From positions 124,001-188,000 of the forward strand of contig SHZU01000006.1 in NCBI GenBank assembly GCA_009692115.1: a DNA stretch of 64,000 bases, read 5' to 3'. The position numbers were made by a program, and so were the translations under genes. This stretch comes from Gemmatimonadota bacterium (GTDB lineage Bacteria; Gemmatimonadota; Gemmatimonadetes; Gemmatimonadales; GWC2-71-9). Positions 47,055 to 55,684 of this stretch are shown in pieces; the first letter of the stretch is position 1; the number at the start of each line of letters is the position of its first letter. Under the pieces are notes generated by a model. It did not search any database. It was not told where the DNA came from and saw nothing but the letters and a program-made list of their open reading frames with translations.

Positions 47055-48254
47055 CTAGATGAGGCCGAGGCGCCGCCCGACCTTGGCAAAGGCCCGGAGG
47101 GCCTCATCGAGGTCATCGATGGTATGGGCACCCGAAATCTGGCATCGAACCCGGGCGGTTCCCTGGGGCACCACCGGGTACCCGAAGCCAGTGACGAAAA
47201 CGCCCTCGTCGAGGAGCAGTTCGCTCATCCGGATGGCGTCGGCGGTTTCGCCGATGATGACCGGAATGATGGGGGTTTCGCCGTCGAGGGGCTTGAAGCC
47301 GAGGTCCTTGAGGCCGGCCCTGAAGTAGCGGGCGTTGTCCTGGAGTTTCCGGACCCGCTCGGGGTGAGCCTCGATGAACCGGATCGCCGCCAGGCCAGCG
47401 GCTGCGACCGCCGCCGGCAGGGCGTTGGTAAAGAGTTGGGGACGGGCCCGCTGAATCAGGTAGTCGGTGACATCGGACGACCCCGCGACGAACCCGCCGG
47501 CGCCCCCTGAAAGCGCTTTCCCGAGGGTCGTCGTAATGATGTCGACATCCCCCACCATGCCGAAGTGCTCGGCGGTTCCCCGGCCGGTAGCGCCGAGGAC
47601 GCCCGTGGAGTGGCTGTCGTCGACGACCAGCACGGCCCCGTGTTTCCGGCAGACGGTGAGCAGGTCCGGCAGATTGACGATCGACCCTTCCATCGAAAAG
47701 ACGCCGTCGGTGACGACCATCTTCACCTTGCGATCGGTGGCGGCGGCCAGCTTCGCATCGAGGTCCTTCATGTCATTGTGCTGATAGACACCGGTTTGGC
47801 ACTTGGCGATGACCTTGGCCAGCCGGATGCCGTCGATGATCGAGGCATGGTTCAGTTGGTCGCTCAGGACGAGATCGTCCTCGTTGAGCAGGGTAACCGG
47901 AAACGCCTCGTTGGCATTCCAGCAGCTCATGAACGACAGGGACGATGGCGTGCCGACAAACTTGGCCAAAGCCGCCTCGAGGTCCCGGTGGATCGTCAGG
48001 GTGCCGCAGATGAACCGCACCGATGCCGACCCAGCTCCGAACTTGTCCAATGCCGCCTTGCCGGCGGCGATGACGTCGGGCTCGTTGCACAGTCCGAGGT
48101 AGTTGTTGGAGGAGAGGATGATGACCTCGCCCCGGCCTTCCATGTGAGCCCGGGCGCCTTGCGGGCCCTCGAGGAAGTTGAGTCGCTTGTAGATCCCGTC
48201 GCGGCGGAAACCGGCCAGGGCTTCCGACAATCGGGTATCGAGCGGGCTCGTCAT
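47055..48254 (-). CDS. kbl: Glycine C-acetyltransferase (2-amino-3-ketobutyrate CoA ligase)
   Basis: Splits 2-amino-3-ketobutyrate with CoA into glycine and acetyl-CoA, the second step of threonine catabolism. The 399-residue PLP enzyme (alpha-oxoamine synthase family) has SSNNYLGL, VDDSHSTGVLG with the PLP Asp/His, and the Schiff-base Lys in TTLGKALSG. Its start overlaps the tdh stop (ATGA), forming the usual kbl-tdh pair. It ends with TAG. Confidence 0.95.
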   Translation of the reverse strand: MTSPLDTRLSEALAGFRRDGIYKRLNFLEGPQGARAHMEGRGEVIILSSNNYLGLCNEPDVIAAGKAALDKFGAGSASVRFICGTLTIHRDLEAALAKFVGTPSSLSFMSCWNANEAFPVTLLNEDDLVLSDQLNHASIIDGIRLAKVIAKCQTGVYQHNDMKDLDAKLAAATDRKVKMVVTDGVFSMEGSIVNLPDLLTVCRKHGAVLVVDDSHSTGVLGATGRGTAEHFGMVGDVDIITTTLGKALSGGAGGFVAGSSDVTDYLIQRARPQLFTNALPAAVAAAGLAAIRFIEAHPERVRKLQDNARYFRAGLKDLGFKPLDGETPIIPVIIGETADAIRMSELLLDEGVFVTGFGYPVVPQGTARVRCQISGAHTIDDLDEALRAFAKVGRRLGLI

Positions 48255-49294
48255 TGGGCGATCTCCAGGATGACCTTGCCGGCTGTGCCGTTCTTGATGA
48301 CCCCGATGGCTTCGGCGATCTGTTCAAGGGGGAAGCGGTGGGTAATGACGGGTCGGGGATCGAGTTGGCCCCCGCGAATCAGGCGGCCCATCGTGTTCCA
48401 GGTTGAATACATCTTCCGCCCGGTGACGCCGTAGAGCGTGAGACCCTTGAAGATGACTTCGTGGGCAAAGTCGACCTCGGTGCTCCGGCTCGGAGTGCCC
48501 AGCAGGTTGACTCGGCCGCCAAGCCGGGCGGCTTTGAAGGCCTGGGCGTGGCCCGCCGGGTGCCCGCTCATTTCGCAGACCAGGTCAACACCGTTGCCGT
48601 GGGTTGCTTCGAGGACTCGGTCAACCACCTCATCGCGCCCCGGATTGAGGGTCAGGTGGGCGCCCATCTTGCGGGCCAAGTCGAGCCGCATGTCGTTGAA
48701 ATCGCTGGCAATGACGGTCGAGGCGCCCGCCGCCCGGGCCACGCCGACGGCAAAGCAGCCGATCGGGCCGCAGCCGAGGACGAGCACGGTGCTGCCCGCA
48801 AGCTCGGCGCCTTCGAGGACCGTGTGGACGGCGTTGCCGACCGGATCCATGATGGCGCCGATCTCCACCGGGATGCCGTGGAGCCGAACGATATTGCTGG
48901 CCGGCATCGCGATGTAGTCGGCAAACGCTCCGTCCCGATCGACTCCGATGATCTGGGTCCGTTTGCAGAGGTGCCCGTTCCCGGTCCGGCATTGGAGGCA
49001 GTGGCCGCACACGATGTGGCCTTCGGCAGTGACCAGCTCGCCGACGGCGAGGATCCCGGCGCGGCGGGCCTCGTCGCCGAGTTCCACGATCTCGCCGGCA
49101 AACTCATGACCGATGACCACCGGAGGCTTCATCCGGTTGGAGGCCCACCGGTCCCATTCCCAGATATGGAGATCGGTGCCGCAGACGCCCGCGGCGTGAA
49201 CCCGGATCAGGACGTCCGCGGGTCCACAAGTTGGCTTCGGGACCTCGACCAGGGTCATCCCGACCCCGGGGGCGGTCTTTACGATAGCGCGCAT
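48251..49294 (-). CDS. tdh: L-threonine 3-dehydrogenase
   Basis: Oxidises threonine to 2-amino-3-ketobutyrate with NAD+. The 347-residue zinc alcohol-dehydrogenase-family protein has the catalytic-zinc Cys in HAAGVCGTDLHIWEWD, VIGHEFAGEIVE, the structural-zinc cluster CGHCLQCRTGNGHLC and the Rossmann motif VLGCGPIGCFAVGVA. The pair with kbl makes the pathway complete within the window. Confidence 0.95.
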   Translation of the reverse strand: MRAIVKTAPGVGMTLVEVPKPTCGPADVLIRVHAAGVCGTDLHIWEWDRWASNRMKPPVVIGHEFAGEIVELGDEARRAGILAVGELVTAEGHIVCGHCLQCRTGNGHLCKRTQIIGVDRDGAFADYIAMPASNIVRLHGIPVEIGAIMDPVGNAVHTVLEGAELAGSTVLVLGCGPIGCFAVGVARAAGASTVIASDFNDMRLDLARKMGAHLTLNPGRDEVVDRVLEATHGNGVDLVCEMSGHPAGHAQAFKAARLGGRVNLLGTPSRSTEVDFAHEVIFKGLTLYGVTGRKMYSTWNTMGRLIRGGQLDPRPVITHRFPLEQIAEAIGVIKNGTAGKVILEIAQ

Positions 49295-49382
49295 TTGGTC
49301 ACTTGAGCCGGAGGAAAAACTGGAGCAAGATATACCGGCGACTATGACTGGGTAAGGTTACGTCGGCCCGGTCGGTGGCCGG

Positions 49383-49571
49383 TCAGTCCGAATCGGTATC
49401 AGGAGTTCGAGGACCTCTGATCTGGGGCAACCGGTGGTGCCAGGAGTCATGCTCCGCTTCGCGCTCGGCGGTCCAGAGATAGGCCCAGAGTTTGGTGGCC
49501 GTCGTTCGCGAGGTGCCGGGCGAAATGATGATGCCGACGGGCGACGTGGTCGACGACAGAGAGTCTGGCAT
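49383..49571 (-). CDS. Small hypothetical protein
   Basis: A 62-residue protein I do not recognise. The start ATG has a clear GGAGG ribosome site 4 bases upstream. It has a hydrophobic patch (VGIIISP) and a Trp-rich middle (KLWAYLWTAE), then a His/Asp-rich tail. Its reading frame follows the codon use of its neighbours. It lies alone between tdh and the methyltransferase-like gene, 88 and 87 bases from each. Confidence 0.5.
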   Translation of the reverse strand: MPDSLSSTTSPVGIIISPGTSRTTATKLWAYLWTAEREAEHDSWHHRLPQIRGPRTPDTDSD

Positions 49572-49658
49572 GGTGCCTCCGAGAGGGTCGCGGAATCGAT
49601 GAAGCGACACTCTAAGGACGCCCGCCCCCGACGGATCCGCACGGCGGGCCGGGCGGGG

Positions 49659-50585
49659 CTATTTGACGGAGGAAAGTCCGCTTGGGCGGATCGGGGGGCC
49701 GGAGAGGAGGAAGCCCCGCAGGCCAGGCTCGTTGGAGCGACCCGTGGGTCCTCCGGGAGGGGGCGGGATCTTCTGCCAATCGGGGTAGTGGCGGAGGCAG
49801 CTTTCCGGCGCGATGTCCGCGTCGGACGAGACCAGGGCGTGGAGTCCCTCCGGAGCCGTGCGCTGCTGGGCCTGGATCATCAGCGACCGTTGCCGGTCCG
49901 GCGTCAGTGACTGGACCGTGGCGGCATCGATGACCACGAGGTGGTAGGGGCCGTTGACGGCCGCCGGAATCCAATGGCCGAGCATCACGACGAAGGCTTC
50001 GCACTGCCCGCTCAAGGACTCGGAGGCCAGGGTCCCTTCGATCTTGGTGGCGGCGGTGGTATCGCCAATCAAGCAGTGGATCTCGAGGTCATGGGCCGCC
50101 AATAAATAGACGGCCCGTTCGGCCCCGGTGCCGATGACCAAGGCCCGGTCGCCGGGTTCGAGCCGGGGCAGGACCAGGGCGACAGGGTCGACGGTCGACA
50201 TCCCCCAGCGGGTCGGTGATCGCTGGGCTTCCCGAAGGGGGAGGATCTTGGAGCGCCACCTCCGAAACGAGGGCAGCTTCAGCCGCTCGATGATCTGCTG
50301 GTCGACGGTTTCCTGCATCAGCATCTCGGTCATCACGAACTGATCGCTTCGGGCCCCGTGGAGCTCTGAGGCGGCATCATCGCCGAGGCGCATCAACATT
50401 TCGCGGGAGAGCGAATCCTTGTAGTCCTCGATCCGCTGCATCAGGTAGGCCCGGTGCTGCTGCTCCAATGACGGGAGCGACCGAAGCCGCCGCGCGGGCG
50501 CGGCGTCTTCCTGGGGGTCGAGTTGGATGGCGGTACGCACGATACGATATAGTGGCCGGATTGTCCCAAGTATAAGCCTAACCAT
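49659..50585 (-). CDS. SAM-methyltransferase-like protein, possibly degenerate
   Basis: A 308-residue protein. The N-terminal third is helical and charged; a Rossmann-like domain begins near residue 140 (EPGDRALVIGTGAERAVYLL), with the Asp at the end of strand 2 in IHCLIGD and VVIDAAT near strand 4. The glycine loop GTGAE is shorter than the usual GxGxG, so SAM binding is uncertain. A GTG at 50540 is an alternative start 15 codons in, because the first 15 residues contain promoter-like sequence (TATATC). The C-terminus is Gly/Pro rich. Confidence 0.5.
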   Translation of the reverse strand: MVRLILGTIRPLYRIVRTAIQLDPQEDAAPARRLRSLPSLEQQHRAYLMQRIEDYKDSLSREMLMRLGDDAASELHGARSDQFVMTEMLMQETVDQQIIERLKLPSFRRWRSKILPLREAQRSPTRWGMSTVDPVALVLPRLEPGDRALVIGTGAERAVYLLAAHDLEIHCLIGDTTAATKIEGTLASESLSGQCEAFVVMLGHWIPAAVNGPYHLVVIDAATVQSLTPDRQRSLMIQAQQRTAPEGLHALVSSDADIAPESCLRHYPDWQKIPPPPGGPTGRSNEPGLRGFLLSGPPIRPSGLSSVK

Positions 50586-50603
50586 GTCTAACTGTGGAGG
50601 GGG

Positions 50604-51773
50604 TTACCCCGATCCTGGCTCGACTCGCAGCACAGCGCCTTTCAAGTACCCGGTTTCTGGTATGGTCAGGACCTCGGGATGGTCGGAGGGCTGGGTCAGG
50701 TGCTCGACCAAGGTGACGCGCCGGCCGCTATCGGCCGCTGCCTCGGCGAGCATCCCGAGGAATTCGGGCCACCGGACGTGGTAGGAGCATGAGGCGGTCA
50801 CGAGATGGCCGCCCGGGCTGACGAGGCGAATTGCCCGGAGATTGATATCCTTGTAGCCCTTCAGGGCTTGGTGGACCGACCCCTTGTTCTTCGCGAACGC
50901 CGGTGGATCCACGACGACCACATCGAATCGTTCCTTGGCCCGGTCGAGGTCGCGCAAGCCTTCGAAGGCGTCGGCTTCGAGCCAGGTCAGGTTGGTAAAG
51001 CCGTTCAGCCCGGCGTTGGCTTGACCGCGGGTCAGCGCCTCGGCGCTGACGTCCATGGCGACAACCGACCGGGCCTGGCGGGCCAAATGGAGAGCGAACG
51101 AGCCGTGATAGCTGAAGCAATCGAGACCGCGACCGCCGGCCGGCATGAGTTGGCCGGCTTTGAGCCGGTTGATCCGCTGATCCAGAAAGGCGCCGGTCTT
51201 TTGGCCGGACCACGGCGCCGCGAGATACTCGATCGGACCTTCCCGGACCCGGAGATCCTCCGGTACCGTCCCGTACAGGAGAACGATTTCCTGGGGGAGG
51301 CCCTCCCGGCGCCGGACGTTCGGGTCATGGCGGGCCAGGATGCCTTCGGGGGCGAGGACATCGAGGACGGCCGCGACAATATCCGATCGACAGGTTTCGA
51401 GCCCGGCGCTCAGGATTTGGACGACGACCCACCGATCGTATCGATCGATGATGAGGGACGGGAGGCCGTCGCCCTCGCCGTGGACGACTCGGTAGGCCGA
51501 GGCATCGATCGGCCCCCGGCGGGCGAGCGCCCGGGTGATCCGTTCCCGCCACCAAGTCTGGTCGATGGTTGCTTCCGGCCGGCGGTCGAGCAACCGGACT
51601 CGGATTTCAGAGGCAGGGGAGTAGAGTGCCTTGCCGATCGCCTTGCCGCGGTGATCGGACACAGTCGCGACGCCAGCCGAACCCTCGTCGGACGTGACGT
51701 CGCTGGCAAAGATCCAGGGATGGCCTTGGGTCCACCGCTCGGCGCCCCGCTTGGTGACCCGAATTTCCTGCAC
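50604..51773 (-). CDS. rlmI: 23S rRNA m5C1962 methyltransferase (RlmI family)
   Basis: A 389-residue SAM enzyme: an N-terminal PUA domain (about 1-75, VTKRGAERWTQGHPWIFASDV), then the central EEHGD-type fold and a C-terminal Rossmann domain with LDCFSYHGSFALHLAR, VVVDPPAFAKNKGS (NPPxF-type) and the catalytic Cys in TASCSYHV. The GTG start at 51773 is supported by GGAGGA 8 bases upstream. Specificity for C1962 follows from the family, not from the sequence itself. Confidence 0.88.
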   Translation of the reverse strand: MQEIRVTKRGAERWTQGHPWIFASDVTSDEGSAGVATVSDHRGKAIGKALYSPASEIRVRLLDRRPEATIDQTWWRERITRALARRGPIDASAYRVVHGEGDGLPSLIIDRYDRWVVVQILSAGLETCRSDIVAAVLDVLAPEGILARHDPNVRRREGLPQEIVLLYGTVPEDLRVREGPIEYLAAPWSGQKTGAFLDQRINRLKAGQLMPAGGRGLDCFSYHGSFALHLARQARSVVAMDVSAEALTRGQANAGLNGFTNLTWLEADAFEGLRDLDRAKERFDVVVVDPPAFAKNKGSVHQALKGYKDINLRAIRLVSPGGHLVTASCSYHVRWPEFLGMLAEAAADSGRRVTLVEHLTQPSDHPEVLTIPETGYLKGAVLRVEPGSG

Positions 51774-51806
51774 GAGACGATCCTCCAGTGGCCTGGGGTA
51801 CCAATG

Positions 51807-51836
51807 TTGCTACCTGGCTAGGGTTCGGAGTATTCT
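51807..51836 (+). promoter_or_regulatory. Leaderless promoter of the upstream ORF/small membrane protein
   Basis: TTGCTA (51807-51812), 18-bp spacer, TATTCT (51831-51836), then six bases (GATCCC) to the ATG at 51843. It is one of the best -35/-10/ATG arrangements in the window. Confidence 0.6.
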
Positions 51837-51842
51837 GATCCC

Positions 51843-51869
51843 ATGACCTTCGCTGGTGTTGACCTATGA
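51843..51869 (+). CDS. Eight-residue upstream ORF
   Basis: ATG followed by TFAGVDL and TGA. Its stop overlaps the ATG of the next small gene (TGATG), the coupling pattern used throughout this window. It probably delivers ribosomes to the downstream start; a regulatory leader peptide is possible, but no special residue run is visible. Confidence 0.45.
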   Translation: MTFAGVDL

Positions 51870-52024
51870 TGCTCTACATCGGTCCCGATGTAATCGCGCC
51901 GTTGGCTTCGATCTTGGCCGCAATCGGTGGCGCCATTCTCATCTTTTGGCGCCAAGTCAAGTCGTTCTTCAGCCGAGTCGGAACGTGGTTTGGTCGCGAC
52001 CGGGGCAAGCCGCCGATTGCCTAG
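51869..52024 (+). CDS. Small single-span membrane protein (51 residues)
   Basis: The frame encodes [14 protein letters not shown], a membrane helix (about residues 9-28, [13 protein letters not shown]) and a basic tail ([10 protein letters not shown] ... GRDRGK). Short proteins that begin MLYIDPG, have one helix and a basic tail are widespread near envelope and glycan genes; this resembles that group but lacks the exact signature. The stop TAG overlaps the end of the convergent CoA-transferase gene by 3-4 bases. Translation is supported by the upstream promoter, the coupled ORF and positive-inside topology. Confidence 0.55.
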   Translation: MLYIGPDVIAPLASILAAIGGAILIFWRQVKSFFSRVGTWFGRDRGKPPIA

Positions 52025-52668
52025 GCCCAAATCAAGGGAGGCTCGGTCGAGGCTTCGACCTGTTCCTTGGTCCAGCCAGGAAGCAGTTCGACGACCTTGA
52101 GGCCCGCCGGGGTGACATCGAGCACACAACGCTCCGTGATGATGCGATGCACGCATCGTTCTCCCGTAAGGGGCAGGGAGCATTTCTTGAGGATCTTCGG
52201 GGCGCCCTTGGCGGTATGCTCCATCACGACGATGACCCGCTTGGCGCCGGCCACCAAGTCCATGGCCCCGCCCATTCCCTTGACCATCTTGCCCGGAATC
52301 ATCCAGTTGGCGATGTCGCCGGTTTCCGATACCTGCATGGAGCCCAAGAATGTCATTGCCACATGCCCGCCCCGAATCATCCCGAACGAGGTGGCGCTGT
52401 CGAAGTAGCTGGTGCCGGGCAGTTCGCTCACGGTTTCTTTGCCGGCGTTGATCAGGTCGGGATCTTCGTCGCCATCGAGCGGATAGGGCCCGACGCCCAG
52501 CATCCCGTTCTCAGATTGGAGCACGACACTGGCTCCGGCGGGAATGTTGTCGGCAATCATGGTGGGAATCCCGATGCCCAGGTTGACGTAATAACCGGTC
52601 CGGTCGCTGAGGCTCAAGATTTCTTGGGCGGCGCGCCGGACGATGACCTGGCGGATATCGTCGCTCAT
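52021..52668 (-). CDS. scoB: 3-oxoacid CoA-transferase subunit B
   Basis: Transfers CoA from succinyl-CoA to acetoacetate or a related oxoacid, with subunit A. The 215-residue protein has [12 protein letters not shown] and the catalytic Glu in [19 protein letters not shown] and [14 protein letters not shown]. Its start overlaps the subunit A stop (ATGA). With HMG-CoA lyase upstream it forms a ketone-body or leucine-degradation cluster. Confidence 0.93.
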   Translation of the reverse strand: MSDDIRQVIVRRAAQEILSLSDRTGYYVNLGIGIPTMIADNIPAGASVVLQSENGMLGVGPYPLDGDEDPDLINAGKETVSELPGTSYFDSATSFGMIRGGHVAMTFLGSMQVSETGDIANWMIPGKMVKGMGGAMDLVAGAKRVIVVMEHTAKGAPKILKKCSLPLTGERCVHRIITERCVLDVTPAGLKVVELLPGWTKEQVEASTEPPLIWA

Positions 52669-53360
52669 CGGGGCCTCACGGTTCGGCGTTCGATCAGTTT
52701 CTCCTGCGATTGGCGCTGAAAGATCCGCTGGACGAAGATGGCCGGGGTGTGCACTGTGTCGGGTTCGATCTCGCCGGGTTCGACGAGGTGCTCGACTTCG
52801 GCGATGGTAATCCGGCCGGCCGTGGCGATCATCGGGTTGAAGTTCCGCGACGTCTTCCGGTATTGGAGATTGCCGAATCGGTCGCCTTTGTAGGCCCGCA
52901 CCAAGGCGTAATCGCCGGTGATGCCGAGTTCCATCAAGTACCGCCGGCCGTTGAACTCCCGGACCTCCTTACCCTCGGCCACCAGGGTGCCGACCCCGGT
53001 CGGGGTGAAGAATGCGGGGATCCCGGCCCCGCCGGCCCGCATCCGTTCCGATAGTGTGCCTTGCGGGATCAACTCGACTTCAAGTTGGCCGCTCAGCATT
53101 TGCTTCTCGAAGACGTCGTTCTCACCGACGTAGCTCGACATCATCTTCTTGACTTGGCCGTTCTTGAGGAGATGAACCAGGCCGTGGCTGGAGGTTCCGG
53201 CGTTGTTGCTGACGATGGTCAGGCCGGTCACGCCGAGATCGCGGACCGCCATGATGCACTCATCGGGCACACCGCAGAGGCCGAACCCGCCGACGAGGAG
53301 CATGGCTCCGTTTGGGATGTCGGCGCAGGCCGTCTTGGCATCGGGAAAGACCTTATTCAC
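52665..53360 (-). CDS. scoA: 3-oxoacid CoA-transferase subunit A
   Basis: A 231-residue partner of scoB with [15 protein letters not shown] at the CoA-binding loop, [11 protein letters not shown] and [11 protein letters not shown] chose the GTG at 53360 ([11 protein letters not shown]), which has a GGAG 10 bases upstream; a longer in-frame start to 53414 adds 18 residues outside the family fold. Confidence 0.92.
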   Translation of the reverse strand: MNKVFPDAKTACADIPNGAMLLVGGFGLCGVPDECIMAVRDLGVTGLTIVSNNAGTSSHGLVHLLKNGQVKKMMSSYVGENDVFEKQMLSGQLEVELIPQGTLSERMRAGGAGIPAFFTPTGVGTLVAEGKEVREFNGRRYLMELGITGDYALVRAYKGDRFGNLQYRKTSRNFNPMIATAGRITIAEVEHLVEPGEIEPDTVHTPAIFVQRIFQRQSQEKLIERRTVRPR

Positions 53361-53417
53361 GGCAACGGGCTCCCAGCGGTTGGAGTGTGCGAAGATAACG
53401 GCCCGGAGTCTCAATGG

Positions 53418-54251
53418 TCACGGGGTGAGCCAGCCACGCACGAGGGCGGAGGCCGCCTCGAGCCGGGGGAAGTCGACCCCCGTTTGTTCGGGGAACAGGC
53501 GGACGAGGTCTTGGGTGGCCACGTTGCCGGTTGCGCCGGGGGCGTAGGGACAGCCGCCGATGCCGCCGGCCGACGCGTCGAAGACGGTAATGCCGAATCC
53601 GGCGGCGGCCCGGGCGTTCTCGACGGCGCGGCCGAAGGTATCGTGGAAATGCATGGCGAGCCTGGCGGCGCCGATCCGAGGCATCAGGAGGTCGAGCAAG
53701 GCCGCGACCTCCGCCGGGGTCGCCTTGCCGATGGTGTCGCCGATCGACAATTCTGTGCACCCGATCTCGAGCAGAGAGTCGCAGACCGGAAGCACCGCTT
53801 CGGGGGCGATCGGGCCTTCATAGGGACAATGCCACGCGGTGGAGACATACCCCCGCACCGGCACCGGCGACTCCCGGACCACCGGGCGGAACCGGTCGAC
53901 CGACTCGGCGATCGTGGCGTTGATGTTTTTTCTGGTAAACGATTCGCTCGCCGCGGTGAAGACGGACACCTTGTCGGCCCGGGCGGCTACGGCGCGGGCC
54001 AGCCCGGCTTCGTTGGGGACCAAGGCGGTGTAGCGAACGCCCGGCCGCCGGGTGATCCCGGCAAACACCTCGGCCGCGTCGGCCAGTTGCGGCACCCACT
54101 TGGGTGACACGAACGAACTGACTTCGATCTCATCGAAGCCCGCGTCTGAGAGGGCATCCACGAAGGCCACCTTCACGTCGGTCGGGATGACGGTCTTTTC
54201 GTTCTGAAGCCCGTCTCGAGGGCCCACTTCGACCAGTCGAATCGGGGTCAT
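53418..54251 (-). CDS. mvaB: Hydroxymethylglutaryl-CoA lyase
   Basis: Splits HMG-CoA into acetoacetate and acetyl-CoA, the end of leucine catabolism. The 277-residue TIM barrel has VEVGPRDGLQNE, the metal site HFHDTFGRA and the active-site signature GGIGGCPYAPGATGNVATQD. Acetoacetate produced here is a substrate of the scoAB enzyme just downstream, so the three genes form a pathway unit. Confidence 0.95.
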   Translation of the reverse strand: MTPIRLVEVGPRDGLQNEKTVIPTDVKVAFVDALSDAGFDEIEVSSFVSPKWVPQLADAAEVFAGITRRPGVRYTALVPNEAGLARAVAARADKVSVFTAASESFTRKNINATIAESVDRFRPVVRESPVPVRGYVSTAWHCPYEGPIAPEAVLPVCDSLLEIGCTELSIGDTIGKATPAEVAALLDLLMPRIGAARLAMHFHDTFGRAVENARAAAGFGITVFDASAGGIGGCPYAPGATGNVATQDLVRLFPEQTGVDFPRLEAASALVRGWLTP

Positions 54252-55234
54252 CGACGCGCTCGCTCGGCGGCCCGAATCCGGGCAATGGCCCGAAGGTGCT
54301 CGCCGTAGGTCCGGCTGAACACATGCTTGCCGTCGAGGCCGGCGACGAAGTAGAGGTACGGCACCGGGGCCGGATCGAGGACCGCCTCGATACTCTTGGT
54401 GCTCGGGGCGCCGACCGGACCGGGCGGGAGGCCGGGGTGTAAGTAGGTGTTGAATCGCGACGGGAATTGGTAGTCTCGTTCGAACAGCCGAGGCTTCCGT
54501 TTGCCGGTGGCCACTTGGATGGCGTACTGGACGGTGGGGTCGGCTTGTAGCGGCATCCGGATCCGGAGCCGATTGAGATAAACGGCGGCGACCAGGGGCC
54601 GGTCTTCGTCGCCCCGCGCTTCACCCTCCACGATCGACGCCATCGTCACGAGGTCGGTGCGCGACAGCCCCGCGGCGGTGGCGCGTTCGCCCCAGGTGGG
54701 GTTCCACCGGGTCCGAAACAGGGTGGCCATCTCACGCACCAGGCCCCGGGCCGTGATCATGCGGGACACGAAGTACGTCTCAGGGAGGAGAAACCCCTCC
54801 ATCGACGGGCCCTCGACTCCGAACTCCTGCAGCAAGGCGGGATCGGTCGCAGCGGCCTTGATCGAGTCGGCTGGCAGGCCCAGAGCCGATTCGGCCGCCG
54901 CGCCGATACCCAGCAGGGTGAATCCCTCGGGGACGGTGAATCGAGTGGTCTTTTCGCTGCCGGCGACCAGCGTTTTGAGCAGGGCGAGCGTCGCTTCGCC
55001 TTGCCTCAGTTCATAGAACCCGGCCTTGAGCTTTCGGTCGAAGCGGCCCACCCGCGCCAGGAAGCCAAACCATTTCCGGTTGGTCACGAGGCGATGGGCC
55101 ACCAGGCTGTCGGTCATTTCATTGAAACTGGCGCCTGGGGGGAGAAACACTTCTTCGAGGGGACCGGTGGCCGGCGCCCCGCCGCACGCCCACGTCAGGG
55201 CGGCCAGCGCAACCAACGGCGATCGCCGGCTCAC
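54248..55234 (-). CDS. mltG: Endolytic peptidoglycan transglycosylase MltG
   Basis: Cleaves nascent glycan strands and is thought to set their length. The 328-residue protein has the YceG fold: FLPPGASFNEM (LysM-like part), SMEGFLLPETYFV and the catalytic Glu in MASIVEGEA, with NTYLHPGLPPGPVGAPS near the end. Instead of the usual N-terminal membrane helix it has a short hydrophobic leader ending ALTWAC, which could act as a weak lipobox, although Trp at -2 is atypical. It overlaps mvaB and ruvX by 4 bases. Confidence 0.92.
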   Translation of the reverse strand: MSRRSPLVALAALTWACGGAPATGPLEEVFLPPGASFNEMTDSLVAHRLVTNRKWFGFLARVGRFDRKLKAGFYELRQGEATLALLKTLVAGSEKTTRFTVPEGFTLLGIGAAAESALGLPADSIKAAATDPALLQEFGVEGPSMEGFLLPETYFVSRMITARGLVREMATLFRTRWNPTWGERATAAGLSRTDLVTMASIVEGEARGDEDRPLVAAVYLNRLRIRMPLQADPTVQYAIQVATGKRKPRLFERDYQFPSRFNTYLHPGLPPGPVGAPSTKSIEAVLDPAPVPYLYFVAGLDGKHVFSRTYGEHLRAIARIRAAERARR

Positions 55235-55677
55235 GACGCGGGGGACCTGCTGTCGAGATAGTGTTGGAGCAACACCGCGGCCGCCAAGGCGTCGACTTCA
55301 TCACGACGGCCCCGGGTGCTACCGCCTTGCTCCCGGATGGCCGCGAGGGCCCGGGCGGTGGACATCCGCTCGTCCCACAATTCCATCGGCAGGCCGGTTC
55401 GGCCGCCGATGGCCCCGGCCAATTCACGGGCCTCGCTGGCCGCCGAGCCCTCGTCTCCGCTGGATTCGAGGGGTAGCCCGACCAGGATGCCGGTCGGTTT
55501 TTCGGCCATCACATGTTCGAGAAATGCGGGCATGGGAAACCGCTTGCCGGCCCGGCGGGTCAGGGTGCCGAGCGGCGTCGCGATCAGTTGGGTCTCGTCG
55601 GAGACCGCGAGACCGATCCGTTTTTCACCCCAATCGACCGACAGCAGTCGTCCGGTGCGGGGGAGCGATCCGCTCAT
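55231..55677 (-). CDS. ruvX: Putative pre-16S rRNA nuclease (YqgF/RuvX)
   Basis: A 148-residue RNase H-like nuclease that trims pre-16S rRNA 5' ends. Catalytic acids are in LLSVDWGEKRIGLAVSD (Asp), LWDERMSTARA (Glu/Asp) and RDEVDALAAAVLL (Asp). It is positioned between rho and mltG, commonly seen in bacteria. Confidence 0.92.
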   Translation of the reverse strand: MSGSLPRTGRLLSVDWGEKRIGLAVSDETQLIATPLGTLTRRAGKRFPMPAFLEHVMAEKPTGILVGLPLESSGDEGSAASEARELAGAIGGRTGLPMELWDERMSTARALAAIREQGGSTRGRRDEVDALAAAVLLQHYLDSRSPAS

Positions 55678-55684
55678 GTCTGCC

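Noticed and set aside
49664-49690. GAGGAAAGTCC, the RNase P RNA core word, on the plus strand
   Set aside because: It is the antisense of the methyltransferase-like gene's last codons (GLSSVK), and the later conserved RNase P blocks do not follow.
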